Positions 49,888-60,400 of a stretch of 64,000 nt of DNA are shown in pieces. Position 1 is the first letter of the stretch, and each line of letters starts with the position of its first letter. The DNA comes from Luteimonas sp. BLCC-B24 (GTDB lineage: Bacteria; Pseudomonadota; Gammaproteobacteria; Xanthomonadales; Xanthomonadaceae), in the NCBI RefSeq assembly GCF_028550595.1, contig NZ_JAQQGN010000011.1:25830-89829 (forward strand). The letters run 5' to 3'. A program made the translations under genes and the position numbers. The notes below the pieces were generated by a model that made no database searches, had not been told where the DNA came from, and saw only the letters and a program-made list of their open reading frames with translations.

Positions 49888-51366
49888 TCAGGCAACCCGG
49901 TCCATCAGCCACTGGCTCAGCAGGCCCACCGGGCGGCCGGTGGCGTAGGCCATCTTGCCGCTGCCGCTGGCGCTGCCGGCGATGTCGAGATGCGCCCAGC
50001 GCTGCTTCTCGGTGAAGCGCGACAGGAAGCAGCCGGCGGTGATCGCGCCACCCCAGCGGCCGCCGATGTTGTAGACGTCGGCGAAATTGGAGTCGAGCAT
50101 CGACTGGTACTCGTCCCACAGCGGCAGGCGCCAGGCGCGATCGAACACGTGCTCGCCGGCGGCCAGCAGCTCGTCGGCCAGGTCGTCGTGCTTGCTCATC
50201 AGGCCGGTGGCCTGGGTGCCCAGCGCGACCATGCAGGCGCCGGTCAGCGTGGCCACGTCGACCAGCGCCGCCGGCTCAAAACGCTCGGCGTAGGTCAGCG
50301 CGTCGCACAGGATCAGGCGGCCTTCGGCGTCGGTGTTGCCGACCTCGATGGTCTTGCCCGACATGCTGGTGATGACGTCCGACGGCCGATAGGCATTGCC
50401 GTCGATGCCGTTCTCCACGGCCGGCACGACGACGTGCAGATTGATCGGCAGATCGAGGCCGACCGCCGACACGAAGGTCCCCATGACCGTCGCCGCGCCG
50501 CACATGTCGAACTTCATTTCCTCGATGCCGCCCTGCGTCTTGAGGTTGACACCGCCGGTATCGAAGGTGATGCCCTTGCCGACCAGCACATAGGGCTTGG
50601 CGTCGCCGCCGTTGTTCCAGCTCAGCACCACCAGGCGCGGGCGGTTGGCCGAACCGCGCGCGACCGCGAGCAGCGAGCCCATGCCCAGCGCTTCCATCTG
50701 GTGCTCGTCGAGGACCTCGCAGCTGGCCTTGTCGAAACGCGCGGCGAAGGCCTGCGCCTGTTCGCCGAGGTAGGCCGGATTGCAGATGTTCGGCGGCAGG
50801 TTGCCGAGCTCGCGAGCGAACTTCACGCCGGCGGCGATCGCCTTGCCCTGGGCGAGGGCGTCGGCGTCGTCGCCGTGGACCGTGATCGTGGCCAGCGTCG
50901 AAGGTTCGCGCTTCTTGTTGTGGGCGCCCAGCGTGGCGACATAGCGGTAGGCCGCGTGGTCGGCGGCGATCACCGCCTGACGGATCTTCCAGGCGGTGTC
51001 GCGGCCGGCGACGTCGAGGTCGGCCAGGGCCAGCGTGGCGTTGCTGCAGCTGCCGTCCTTGAGGGCGCGGACCGCGTCGCCGACGGCCTTGATGTACTGC
51101 GAGGCGCCGAACTTGGCGTGCTCGCCGAGACCGACGGCCAGTACGCGCGTGGCGGCGAGGCCGGGCAGATCGTGCAGCAGGCTGGTGCGGCCGGCCTTGC
51201 CGGAGAGGTCGCCGCGCTGGGCGAGGGCGGCGAGGCGCCCGCCGCTGGCGGCGTCGACCGCTTCGGCGGCTCCGGTGAGCGGGCCGTCAGCGAAGACGCC
51301 GACCACCAGGCAGTCGGTGGCCAGTTCGGCGGGCGCGGCGTGGTTCAGGGAGAATTCGAGGGTCAT
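49888..51366 (-). CDS. pepA: Leucyl aminopeptidase
   Basis: 492-residue M17 aminopeptidase releasing N-terminal residues, also known as an accessory DNA-binding factor in Xer recombination in E. coli. Catalytic marks: [15 protein letters not shown] (metal Lys/Asp), [12 protein letters not shown] and the [12 protein letters not shown] signature. N-terminal non-catalytic domain (1-170) intact. Divergent from lptF. Its xer role is of interest as xerD is 3 kb away, but that is only context. Confidence 0.96.
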   Translation of the reverse strand: MTLEFSLNHAAPAELATDCLVVGVFADGPLTGAAEAVDAASGGRLAALAQRGDLSGKAGRTSLLHDLPGLAATRVLAVGLGEHAKFGASQYIKAVGDAVRALKDGSCSNATLALADLDVAGRDTAWKIRQAVIAADHAAYRYVATLGAHNKKREPSTLATITVHGDDADALAQGKAIAAGVKFARELGNLPPNICNPAYLGEQAQAFAARFDKASCEVLDEHQMEALGMGSLLAVARGSANRPRLVVLSWNNGGDAKPYVLVGKGITFDTGGVNLKTQGGIEEMKFDMCGAATVMGTFVSAVGLDLPINLHVVVPAVENGIDGNAYRPSDVITSMSGKTIEVGNTDAEGRLILCDALTYAERFEPAALVDVATLTGACMVALGTQATGLMSKHDDLADELLAAGEHVFDRAWRLPLWDEYQSMLDSNFADVYNIGGRWGGAITAGCFLSRFTEKQRWAHLDIAGSASGSGKMAYATGRPVGLLSQWLMDRVA

Positions 51367-51501
51367 CAACCAGATTCCATAGAGTGATCGGTACACTTCA
51401 CGGTCCAGTGCGCGGCGCCAGTGAGAGGCTTGCCGGGTCGGATGCGCCGGATCGGCGCGGCTGGACGAACCCCCAAGTCTAAAGCAAAGCCCCTGCACCC
51501 G

Positions 51502-52587
51502 ATGCCGAAGCTCGACAGTTACCTGTTCCGCGAGTTCGCCCAGTCGACCTTCGCCGCCCTCGTGGTGCTGCTGATCGTCAGCCTGGGTGGCGTGTTCGCC
51601 GACGTGCTCAGCGACATCGCCCGCGGCCGGGTGCCGGCCGGTCTGATGCTGGCCCAGCTGGGCCTGCAGGTGCTCAATTATCTGCCGCTGATCCTCCCGC
51701 TCGGCCTGATGCTGGGGCTGATGCTGGCCGTGGGCCGCCTCTACCGCGATACCGAAATGCCGGTGCTGACCTCGGTCGGCGTGGGGCCGAAGCGCCTGCT
51801 GCGGCCGCTGATGCTGGTGGTCGGGCCGATGGTGCTGTTCATCGGCGCCTGTTCGCTGTGGCTGGGCCCGTGGGCGCGTGATTATTCGCAGCGCATGATC
51901 GAGGCCGGTCAACGCAGTCTGCTGGTGTCGGGCCTCGAGGCCGGGCGTTTCGTCGAATTTCCCGGCGGTGGCGGGGTGATCTACGTCAACGCGATGTCCG
52001 ATGACGGCAGCCAGCTCGGCCGGGTGTTCGTCTACCGCCAGGACGAGGGGCGCATGGACGTCACCACGGCGATGACCGGCGAACTGACGGTCGACGGCGA
52101 CGGCCGCTTCCTGCGTCTGGACGAAGGATTCCGCGTCGAGGGCCCCCTCGATGCGGGGCTCGACTACCGGCTGATGCGCTACGCCAGCAATGAATTGCGG
52201 CTGCCCAGTGTCGAGGCGAGATCCCGCTCCGACGAGCCGGAACTCGCGCCCACACTCGCGCTGTTCGGTGATGACCGTCCGGCCGCGCAGGCGCAGTTGC
52301 ATTTCCGCATGGCGCCGCCGCTGCTGGCGCTGGCCTTCGCGCTGCTCGCGGTGCGACTGGCGCGCAGCCCGCCGCGGCAGGCGCGCTACGGCCGCATGAT
52401 GATGGGCTTTCTGGCGTATGTGCTCGGCATGAACCTGATGATCATGGGCACCGACTGGGTGGAAGACGGCAAGGTGCCGGCCGCGCTCGGCCTGTGGTGG
52501 CTGGTGTTGCCGTTGCTGGTGTTCTGCATCTGGATGTACGTCAGCGACGGGCGGGTCAAGGCGCCGGTCTGGAAGCGCGCGTCATGA
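51502..52587 (+). CDS. lptF: LPS export ABC transporter permease LptF
   Basis: Inner-membrane permease of the LptB2FG exporter, which moves lipopolysaccharide to the periplasmic bridge. 361 residues with six transmembrane helices (three before and three after a ~190-residue periplasmic beta-jellyroll domain). Start [14 protein letters not shown] is family-typical. The stop overlaps lptG in ATGA. Confidence 0.95.
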   Translation: MPKLDSYLFREFAQSTFAALVVLLIVSLGGVFADVLSDIARGRVPAGLMLAQLGLQVLNYLPLILPLGLMLGLMLAVGRLYRDTEMPVLTSVGVGPKRLLRPLMLVVGPMVLFIGACSLWLGPWARDYSQRMIEAGQRSLLVSGLEAGRFVEFPGGGGVIYVNAMSDDGSQLGRVFVYRQDEGRMDVTTAMTGELTVDGDGRFLRLDEGFRVEGPLDAGLDYRLMRYASNELRLPSVEARSRSDEPELAPTLALFGDDRPAAQAQLHFRMAPPLLALAFALLAVRLARSPPRQARYGRMMMGFLAYVLGMNLMIMGTDWVEDGKVPAALGLWWLVLPLLVFCIWMYVSDGRVKAPVWKRAS

Positions 52588-53702
52588 CGATCCGTCCGCT
52601 GCTGCGCATCCACGATCTCTACGTCGCCCGGGTGATCACGGTGATGGTGCTGGCCACGTGGGTGGTGCTGACCGGCCTCGACACGGTGATGAGCGGCCTG
52701 CTGCCGGAGATGGACGACATCGGCCAGGGCCAGTACGGCTTCATGCAGGCGTTGACCTACGTCATCTACACGATTCCGCGCCGTGCCTACACGATGTTCC
52801 CCACCGCGGCGGTGATCGGTTCGCTGATGGGACTGGGCCAGCTGGCGGCCACGTCGGAGCTCATCGCCATGCGCGCCGTGGGCCTGTCGCGGACGCGGAT
52901 CAGCCTCTCGGTCGCGCTGCCGCTCGTCGCCCTGACCGCCCTGATGGTCGTCAACGGCGAATGGGTCGGCCCGGCGTCCCAGCGCGCCGGTGATTCGATG
53001 CGCGGGGCCGCGTTGTCGGACAACATGATTCTGGGCCGCTATTCGGGCCTGTGGGCGCGCGAGGGCGACACCTTCCTCAATGCGCAGAACGGCAACGAGA
53101 TCCGCGAGGGCGGCAGCAGCCGGATCCAGCTGCAGGACGTGCGTCTGTTCGAATTCGCCGCCGACGGGCGTCTGGAATCGGTCGCCCACGCCAAGACCGC
53201 CGAGCACGGCGCCAACGGCTGGCGCCTGCTCGAGGTGCAGCGCACCTGGTTCGAGCCGCGTGCGGTCACCCGCACCGAAGCCCTGGAAGAGCAGTGGGCG
53301 TCGCAGCTGGATGCGTCCACGCTCGCCGCCAGCGCCAGCAACATCTGGCGGCCACGCTACATGCCGTCGAGCGAACTGCGGGCGGGCATCGAATACCGCA
53401 AGCGCAACCAGCTCGACGCCAGCGAGTTCGAGGAACACTACTGGGGGCGCTGGTTCTATCCGCTCAATGTCCTGGCCCTGTGTCTGGCCGCGATTCCGTT
53501 CGCGTTCGGCTCCCTGCGCAGCGGCAATGCCGGCAAACGTCTGTTCATCGGCGTGGTCTTCGCGCTGGGCTTCTGGCTGGCGCAAACCCAGGTGGTGAAG
53601 CTGGCGGCGGTGTACCGCCTCGACTATCGGCTCGCCTATCTGATTCCCCCGGCGATCATGCTGATCGTCTCCTGGAGCCTCTTCCGGAAGCGGAGTGGGT
53701 GA
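52584..53702 (+). CDS. lptG: LPS export ABC transporter permease LptG
   Basis: Partner of LptF. 372 residues with six transmembrane helices and a periplasmic domain in between; family marks are FPTAAVIGSLMGLGQLAATSEL (coupling helix) and ERRYWGRWFYPLNVLALCL-type C-terminal helices. Start ATG overlaps the lptF stop, so translation is coupled. Followed by a hairpin-repeat region. Confidence 0.95.
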   Translation: MTIRPLLRIHDLYVARVITVMVLATWVVLTGLDTVMSGLLPEMDDIGQGQYGFMQALTYVIYTIPRRAYTMFPTAAVIGSLMGLGQLAATSELIAMRAVGLSRTRISLSVALPLVALTALMVVNGEWVGPASQRAGDSMRGAALSDNMILGRYSGLWAREGDTFLNAQNGNEIREGGSSRIQLQDVRLFEFAADGRLESVAHAKTAEHGANGWRLLEVQRTWFEPRAVTRTEALEEQWASQLDASTLAASASNIWRPRYMPSSELRAGIEYRKRNQLDASEFEEHYWGRWFYPLNVLALCLAAIPFAFGSLRSGNAGKRLFIGVVFALGFWLAQTQVVKLAAVYRLDYRLAYLIPPAIMLIVSWSLFRKRSG

Positions 53703-53745
53703 GGCGCACCCGTTTGCGCGGCACTGCCGCGCGGGTGCGCCGAAC

Positions 53746-53933
53746 GCCCGGCGTGCTTCGCCGGGCCGGACACGCGCGGAAACGGCGAGCCGATAGCGCT
53801 TCGACCGCCGCCGCGCGGGTGCGCCGAACGCCCGGCGTGCTTCGCCGGGCCGGACGCGCGCTGGAGTGAAGAGCCGATAGCACGTTCGACCGCCACGCGC
53901 GTGGCGACGAACGCCTCGCGCGCTTCGCGCGCC
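53746..53933. repeat. Two and a half hairpin repeats downstream of lptG
   Basis: GCCCGGCG-TGCTT-CGCCGGGC hairpins at 53746-53766 and 53830-53850, then a degenerate GCCTCGCG-CGCTT copy near 53913-53933. Period about 84 bases. They are the same family as the array at 55639-56228. No gene in 53703-54100 beyond these. Confidence 0.85.
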
Positions 53934-54100
53934 GGAATGTCGGGCCGGCCGTTCGACCGTCGTCGCAACGCGAGCCTGGCGGCCTGCCACGTGCTGTCAG
54001 GCCGCGCGCATGTCGCCACGCGTACAGCCCGGAGACCGTGCCCACGCTTCTCGCATCTAGGGGTACGCGACACCGCTCCGGCAGCGGCAGCGCGCCATCG

Positions 54101-54580
54101 TCAATCCCGACCGCGCGTCGCCTCGCGCAGCACGCGCGTGCCGCTCGCCCGGTCGTGCCAGGTCAGCCGGTCGCGATCGAACCAGGCCCACCAGAAGCCG
54201 AGGCCGCCGACGGCCAGCGACACCGTGCCGACGGCGAAGCGCAGCCACAGGGCGCCGACGTGCGGCCGGTCGCCGCCCGACGTGCGTACGCGCAGCCCCC
54301 AGGGACGCATCCCCAGGGTCTGGCCGCCGTGCCGCCAGCTCACCACCGCGTACAGCCCGGTCACGCCCCAGCAGCACAGCCACAGCACCCATTGCAGGCC
54401 GCTCAGCGGTGCGATGTTCTCGTGCGGGTCGTGGCGGCCGAGCAGGGTGTAGCCCGCGGTGAACACCGCCGAGAGCAGCAGCCACAGGGCGAGTGCGGGC
54501 CACAGGTCGTAGAGCAGCGCGAGCAGGCGGCGGCCGATCCACGGCGGGTGCGCTTGGGCAGAGGGGGCAGGCATCGGCAT
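54101..54580 (-). CDS. RDD-family membrane protein
   Basis: A 159-residue membrane protein of the RDD family: an N-terminal Arg/Asp motif IGRRLLALLYDLWPALAL, three to four helices and RHGGQTLGMRPWGLRV, the conserved loop, with final DRLTWHDRASGTRVL. RDD proteins have been linked to transport or channel activity but no function is set. It is divergent from xerD; a weak ribosome binding site precedes the ATG (second ATG two codons later). Confidence 0.88.
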   Translation of the reverse strand: MPMPAPSAQAHPPWIGRRLLALLYDLWPALALWLLLSAVFTAGYTLLGRHDPHENIAPLSGLQWVLWLCCWGVTGLYAVVSWRHGGQTLGMRPWGLRVRTSGGDRPHVGALWLRFAVGTVSLAVGGLGFWWAWFDRDRLTWHDRASGTRVLREATRGRD

Positions 54581-54618
54581 CGCGGAAGGATAGCGGCGCG
54601 GCGGCTAAGCTTGGGCGT

Positions 54619-55596
54619 ATGTCGACTGCCACCACACCCGCCGAACGCCGTGCGCTCGCGACCGCGCTTCCACCCCTGCGCGACGACGATCGGGCGGCGA
54701 TCGAGGGCTTCCTCGACGCGTTCTGGGCCGATACCGGCATCGCCGTCCAGACGGCCGCCGCCTACCGCCGCGATCTCGAAGGCCTGGCGCGCTGGCGCGA
54801 CGGCCGCGACGGCGGCATTGCGCACGCCGATCGCGGTGCCCTGTTCGAGCATCTGGCCTGGCGTACGCGCCACGGCTGGTCGCCGCGCAGCAACGCCCGG
54901 CTGCTGTCGGCACTGCGCGCGTTCTACGCCGATCGCCAGCGGCGCCACGGCCGCACCGATGATCCCACCGCATTGCTCGACCCGCCCAAGCTGCCGCGCT
55001 CGCTGCCCAAGGCCTTGAGCGAGTCGCAGATCGATGCGTTGCTCGACGCGCCCGATACCGGCACGCCCGAGGGCCTGCGCGACCGCACCATGCTCGAGCT
55101 GATGTACGCCTGCGGCCTGCGTGTCAGCGAGTTGACCGGCCTGCCGGCCAATGGCGTGAACCTGCGCCAGGGCGCGTTGCGCGTGACCGGCAAGGGCGGT
55201 CGCACACGGCTGGTGCCGCTGGGCGAGGAGGCGCAGCACTGGTTGCAGCGCTATCTCGACGACGCGCGCGGGGCGCTGACCGGCAAGCGCGCGCTGCCGG
55301 GCGGTGCGCAGGGCGAGACCCCGCTGTTCGTGACCGCCAGCCGCACGCCGATGAGCCGGCAACAGTTCTGGGCACTCGTGAAGCGCTACGCCGTACTCGC
55401 CGGCATCGACGCCGCGCGCATCAGTCCGCATGGGCTGCGTCACAGCTTCGCCACCCATCTGCTCAACCGCGGCGCGGACCTGCGCGCGCTGCAGATGCTG
55501 CTCGGACACAGCTCCCTGTCCACGACCCAGATCTACACCCTCGTCGCCCGTGAACAGCTCAAGCGCCTCCACACCACCCACCACCCGAGGGGGTGA
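54619..55596 (+). CDS. xerD: Tyrosine recombinase XerD
   Basis: Resolves chromosome dimers at dif with XerC. 325 residues. The catalytic residues are intact: Arg168 (CGLRVSEL), Lys192, His271 and Arg274 (HGLRHSFATH), His297 (LGHSSLS) and Tyr306 (TTQIYT). The N-terminal SAM-like domain (1-120) and the terminal HHPRG are typical of XerD. An array of hairpin repeats follows the stop; no dif site was identified here. Confidence 0.93.
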   Translation: MSTATTPAERRALATALPPLRDDDRAAIEGFLDAFWADTGIAVQTAAAYRRDLEGLARWRDGRDGGIAHADRGALFEHLAWRTRHGWSPRSNARLLSALRAFYADRQRRHGRTDDPTALLDPPKLPRSLPKALSESQIDALLDAPDTGTPEGLRDRTMLELMYACGLRVSELTGLPANGVNLRQGALRVTGKGGRTRLVPLGEEAQHWLQRYLDDARGALTGKRALPGGAQGETPLFVTASRTPMSRQQFWALVKRYAVLAGIDAARISPHGLRHSFATHLLNRGADLRALQMLLGHSSLSTTQIYTLVAREQLKRLHTTHHPRG

Positions 55597-55638
55597 GCGC
55601 GTGCGGCTTGCGAGCCATCGGCTCGCGCACGCGCGAAC

Positions 55639-56228
55639 GCCCGGCGTGCTTCGCCGGGCCGGACGAGCGATGCATCAATACGTCGACAGGAGTCGATACC
55701 GACCGCGGGTGCGCCGAACGCCTCGCGTGCTTCGCGAGGCCGGGCGGGCGATGCACCCATGCACCGGCGTCGGGTCGATGCCAGCTCGCGCACGCGCGAA
55801 CGCCCGGCGTGCTTCGCCGGGCCGGGCGAGCGATGCATCAATACGTCGACAAGAGTCGATACCGACCGCGGGCGCGTCGAACGCCTCGCGTGCTTCGCGA
55901 GGCCGGGCGGGCGATGCACCCACGCACCGGCGTCGGGTCGAGGCCGGCTCGCGCACGCGCGAACGCCCGGCGTGCTTCGCCGGGCCGGATGAGCGGTGCA
56001 TCACTACGTCGACAAGAGTCGATGCCGACCGCGGGTGCGCCGAACGCCTCGCGTGCTTCGCCGGGCCGGACGAGCGATGCATCAATACTCGACAAGAGTC
56101 GATACCGACCGCGGGCGCGTCGAACGCCTCGCGTGCTTCGCGAGGCCGGGCGGGCGATGCACCCGCGCACCGGCGTCGGGTCGATGCCGGCTCGCGCACG
56201 CGCGAACGCCCGGCGTGCTTCGCCGGGC
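55639..56228. repeat. Tandem array of alternating A/B hairpins
   Basis: Hairpins of two types in the order A1 (55639-55659), B1 (55720-55740), A2 (55802-55822), B2 (55883-55903), A3 (55965-55985), hybrid (56046-56066), B4 (56126-56146), A4 (56208-56228). Type A: GCCCGGCG-TGCTT-CGCCGGGC; type B: GCCTCGCG-TGCTT-CGCGAGGC. A-to-A and B-to-B period is 163 bases. The spacers also repeat, with ATGCATCAATACGTCGAC-like and GATGCACCC-like segments. The array is open in several frames on both strands, which makes false proteins. The rest of the gap up to dsbC shows no gene. Confidence 0.9.
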
Positions 56229-56552
56229 CACACGCGGCGTCGACCGCTCGGCAGTACCTCGATGCCCTCCTGTCCGTGCGGTGGTCCGCGCGCCCGGCGA
56301 GGCGGGTGGCCGCCGAACCGGCGGGCCGATCCCGCCCTGTCCCCGGGGCGCACGCCTGGACGCGAATGCCTGTCCGGCGTTGCGCCGCTGCACGGGCGCG
56401 GACGGCCGTCGGCGCCCTGGCGCCGGCAGCGCCGCTCTCCGCCTCCGGCATGAACGGTGTCCGGGCTGTGGCGGGGCGTTCCGGTCCCCCTTTCCGCTTC
56501 GTGCCAGAATTGCCGGCCCCGGAGCTGTCTCCGCCGTTGGTCGCCAGAATCG

Positions 56553-57362
56553 ATGAAGCGATACGTGTTCGCGCTGTTCAGTGCCTTCAGCCTGTCCGCC
56601 TGTGCCCAGGGCACCAGTCCGGACGCGGCGGCGCCCGGCGCCGAGGCCGCGCCCAGCGCAGTCACCGCGGCCGAGGCGGCATCCCCCGGCTCGCCGGCCG
56701 CCAACGCGCGCAACGCCATCCTCTCGATCAATCCGCGCGTGGACATCGAAAGCGTGTCCGATGCTCCGTTGCCGGGCTTCCAGGAAGTCATCGTCTCGGG
56801 CCAGGTGCTCTACGTCAGCGACGACGGCCGCTATGTGCTGCAGGGCAGCCTGTTCGATGCCGAGGAGAAGCGCGATCTCAGCCAGGCCGGCCTGTCGCAG
56901 TTGCGCAAGCGGCTGCTGTCCGAGGTGCCTGAGGACCAGCGCATCATCTTCGCGCCGGCCAATCCCAAGTACACCGTCTCGGTGTTCACCGATGTGGAAT
57001 GCGGCTACTGCCGCCGTCTGCACGAGGAGATCGCCGACTACAACAAGCTCGGCATCGCGGTCGAGTATCTGGCGTTTCCGCGCATGGGCCCGGGCAGCGA
57101 GGATTTCCGCCTGATGGAGTCGGTGTGGTGTGCCGACGATCGCCGCCAGGCCCTGACCGACGCCAAGTCCGGCCGCCGCGTGCCGCCGAAGACCTGCGAC
57201 AACCCGGTCGCTGCGCATTACGCGCTGGGCCAGCGCGCCGGCCTGACCGGCACGCCGATGATCGTGGCCGAGGACGGCACCCAGATGCCGGGCTACATGC
57301 CGCCCGATGCGCTGTTGTCGGCGCTGCAGCGGCTCGAAGCCGAGGGCGGCGGCAACCGCTGA
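56553..57362 (+). CDS. dsbC: Thiol:disulfide isomerase DsbC, probable lipoprotein
   Basis: Periplasmic isomerase that repairs wrong disulfides and is reduced by DsbD. 269 residues; the N-terminal dimerisation domain (~55-125), a linker helix, and a thioredoxin domain with active site CGYC (Cys150, Cys153), a second cysteine pair (VWCADD and PKTCDN) and the cis-Pro segment GLTGTPMIVAEDG. The signal peptide ends LSAC with Cys17, a lipobox, followed by an Ala/Pro-rich linker, so it is probably tethered to a membrane, unlike soluble E. coli DsbC. It shares redox logic with dsbD here. Confidence 0.92.
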   Translation: MKRYVFALFSAFSLSACAQGTSPDAAAPGAEAAPSAVTAAEAASPGSPAANARNAILSINPRVDIESVSDAPLPGFQEVIVSGQVLYVSDDGRYVLQGSLFDAEEKRDLSQAGLSQLRKRLLSEVPEDQRIIFAPANPKYTVSVFTDVECGYCRRLHEEIADYNKLGIAVEYLAFPRMGPGSEDFRLMESVWCADDRRQALTDAKSGRRVPPKTCDNPVAAHYALGQRAGLTGTPMIVAEDGTQMPGYMPPDALLSALQRLEAEGGGNR

Positions 57363-57453
57363 AGCGCCCGCGGCGTCGCAGACAGCCGCCGTCGGGGCGG
57401 CGGCGCCGGCCATTGGCTACAATGGCCGGCCCTGAAATACGGTTTCCCCGGAC

Positions 57454-60400
57454 ATGATCGTCCTCGAGGGCCAGCAGGCCCTGTCGCCGTTCCGCCGCGA
57501 ACGGCTCGAAGCGCGTCTGCGCGCAGTGGCGCCCGGTCTCCGGATCGTGGACGCCTGGCACGTCTACTTCGTCGAGGCCGAGCCCGGGCAGGTGCCCGAC
57601 GACGCCACGTTGCGGCGGATTCTCGAGGTCGATGCCGGCCCGGTCCCCGCGCCGGCCGAAGGCGTGGTGTCGCGCATCGTCTCGCCGCGTCTGGGCACGA
57701 TCTCGCCCTGGGCCAGCAAGTCGACCGAACTGCTCCGCGGTGCAGGCCTGCCGGTGCGCCGCGTGGAGCGCGGCCTGCGGATCGATCTGCACGGCTGGCC
57801 GACCGACCCCGCGATCGCCGGTGCCGTGGCCCGGCAGTTGCACGACCCGATGACCCAGTCGCTGCTCGACGACGTCGCCGACGCCGATGCCCTGTTCGCG
57901 GTGCCGCCGCGCGGCGACGTCGAGCGCATCGCGCTCGACGACCTCGAGGCGGCGAACGCGCGCCTGGGACTGGCCCTGGCCGACGACGAGATCGCGTACC
58001 TGCGCGAGCGCTTCGGCGCGCTCGGCCGCGATCCGGCCGACGTCGAGCTGATGATGTTCGCCCAGGCCAATTCCGAGCACTGCCGGCACAAGATCTTCAA
58101 CGCCTCGTGGACGATCGACGGCGAAGCGCAGCCGCAGTCGCTGTTCCGGATGATCCGGCACACGCACGCGCAGACGCCCGAGCACACGCTGTCGGCCTAC
58201 AGCGACAACGCGGCGGTGGTGGAGGGCTATCCGGCGCGGCGCTTCCGGCCCGATCCGGTGTCGTTCGAATACCGCAGCGAGCCGCTGGTCGACAGCGCGT
58301 TCTGCATCAAGGTCGAGACCCACAACCATCCGACGGGGATCTCGCCGTTCGCGGGCGCGGCCACCGGTGCCGGCGGCGAGATCCGCGACGAGGGCGCGAC
58401 CGGCCGCGGCGGCAAGCCCAAGGCCGGCCTCACCGGGTTTTCGGTCTCGCATCTGCGCATCCCCACCCTGCCGCAGCCGTGGGAGGGCGCGCGCGCGCTG
58501 AACCCGCGCATGGCGCCGGCGCTGGAGATCATGCTCGACGGCCCGCTCGGCGGCGCCGCGTTCAACAACGAATTCGGCCGGCCGAATCTGCTCGGCTATT
58601 TCCGCAGCTTCGAACTGCCGGAAGGCGACGCCGGCCTGGTGCGCGGCTACGACAAGCCGATCATGCTCGCCGGCGGCCTCGGCGCGATCGATCGCACGAT
58701 GGTCGAGAAGAAAACGCTGTCGCCGGGTGACGCCGTGGTCGTGCTCGGCGGCCCCGCGATGCTGATCGGTCTGGGCGGCGGCGCGGCGAGTTCGGTGGCC
58801 TCGGGCGAGAGTGCCGAAGACCTGGATTTCGCCTCCGTGCAGCGCGACAACCCGGAGATGGAGCGCCGCTGCCAGGAGGTCATCGACCGGTGCGTGGCAC
58901 TGGGCGAACGCAATCCGATCCTGTGGTTCCACGACGTCGGTGCGGGCGGTCTGTCGAACGCGATTCCCGAACTGCTGCACGACTCGGGCGTCGGCGGGAT
59001 CATCGATCTGGGCCGCGTGCCCAGCGACGATCCGTCGCTGTCGCCGATGCAGCTGTGGTGCAACGAATCCCAGGAGCGCTACGTCCTCGGCATTCCGCAG
59101 GACCGTGTGGACGACTTCACTGCACTGTGTGCGCGCGAGCGCTGCCCGTTCGCGGTGGTCGGCGTGGCGACGGCCGAGGAGCACCTGACGGTCGGCTACG
59201 GCGTGCTCCCGGCCGACGGGAGCGCCAGCCCGACGCGGCTCGCCGGGCCGCACCCGATCGACCTGCCGATGGACGTGCTGTTCGGCAAGCCGCCGAAGAT
59301 GCACCGCGAGGCCGAGCGGCTGTCCGCGCATCGCTGGCCGACGCTGGCGACGCGCGAGATCGATCTGCACGAGGCCGGCCTGCGCGTGCTCGCCCATCCC
59401 ACGGTGGCGTCCAAATCGTTCCTGGTCACCATCGGCGACCGCAGCGTCGGCGGCCTGACCGCGCGCGACCAGATGGTCGGTCCGTGGCAGCTGCCGGTCG
59501 CCGACTGCGCGATCACGCTGTCCGGTTTCGAAGGCTTCGCCGGTGAAGCCATGGCGATCGGCGAGCGCACACCGCTGGCGCTGATCGACTCGGCCGCCGC
59601 CGCGCGCATGGCGGTCGGCGAGGCCATCACCAACCTGTGCGCCGCGCCGGTCGACACCCTGCACCGGGTGAAGCTGTCGGCGAACTGGATGGCCGCTGCG
59701 GGGCATGCCGGCGAGGAAGCGCGGCTGTTCGACGCGGTCCGCGCGATCGCGCTGGACCTGTGCCCGTCACTGGATCTCTCGATTCCGGTCGGCAAGGATT
59801 CGCTGTCGATGCAGGCGCAGTGGCAGTCTGACGGTGTGGCCCACAAGGTGGTGTCCCCGGTGTCGCTGGTGATCAGCGCCTTCGCGCCGGTGCCGGACGT
59901 GCGCGCCCAGCTCACGCCGCTGCTGTCGCGCGAGCCCGATACCGAGCTCTGGCTGATCGGTCTGGGTGCCGGCAAGCAGCGCATCGGCGGCTCGGTGCTC
60001 GCACAGTGCTTCGGCGCGTTCGGCGGCGCCTGTCCGGACGTCGACGACGGCAGCCGGCTCAAGGCGTTCTTCGAGCTGATCTGCGATGCCCGCGAGGCCG
60101 GCCTGCTGCTCGCCTATCACGACCGCTCCGACGGCGGCGCGTTCGCCACGCTGTGCGAGATGGCGTTCTGCTCGCACCTGGGCCTCGACATCGATCTCGA
60201 AGGCTGGGGTGACGAGCGCGGCCGCGACGCGGTGCGCACCCTGTTCTCGGAGGAACTGGGCGCGGTGGTGCAGATCGCCGCCGAGGACCGTGCGGAATTC
60301 GCCGATCTCGTCGCGCGTCACGGCCTGATCGAATGCGCCCAGCGCATCGCGCGGCCGACGAGCACGCCGCGCATCCGCGTCCACGACGGCGACGAGCGGC

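Noticed and set aside
53636..54045. Minus-strand ORFs after lptG with PAKHAGRSAHPRG-type repeats
   Set aside because: Same hairpin-repeat artefact; no ribosome binding site.
55593..56453. Long Arg-rich ORFs on both strands (e.g. repeating RTPGVLRRAGRA and RPGEARRAF-like segments)
   Set aside because: They are the translation of the hairpin array; frames stay open because the repeat period is not disrupted by stops. No start signal, no family, and both strands cannot all be coding.
54100..56552. A dif-like site near xerD
   Set aside because: No sequence resembling the XerC/XerD binding arms with a 6-base centre was seen.
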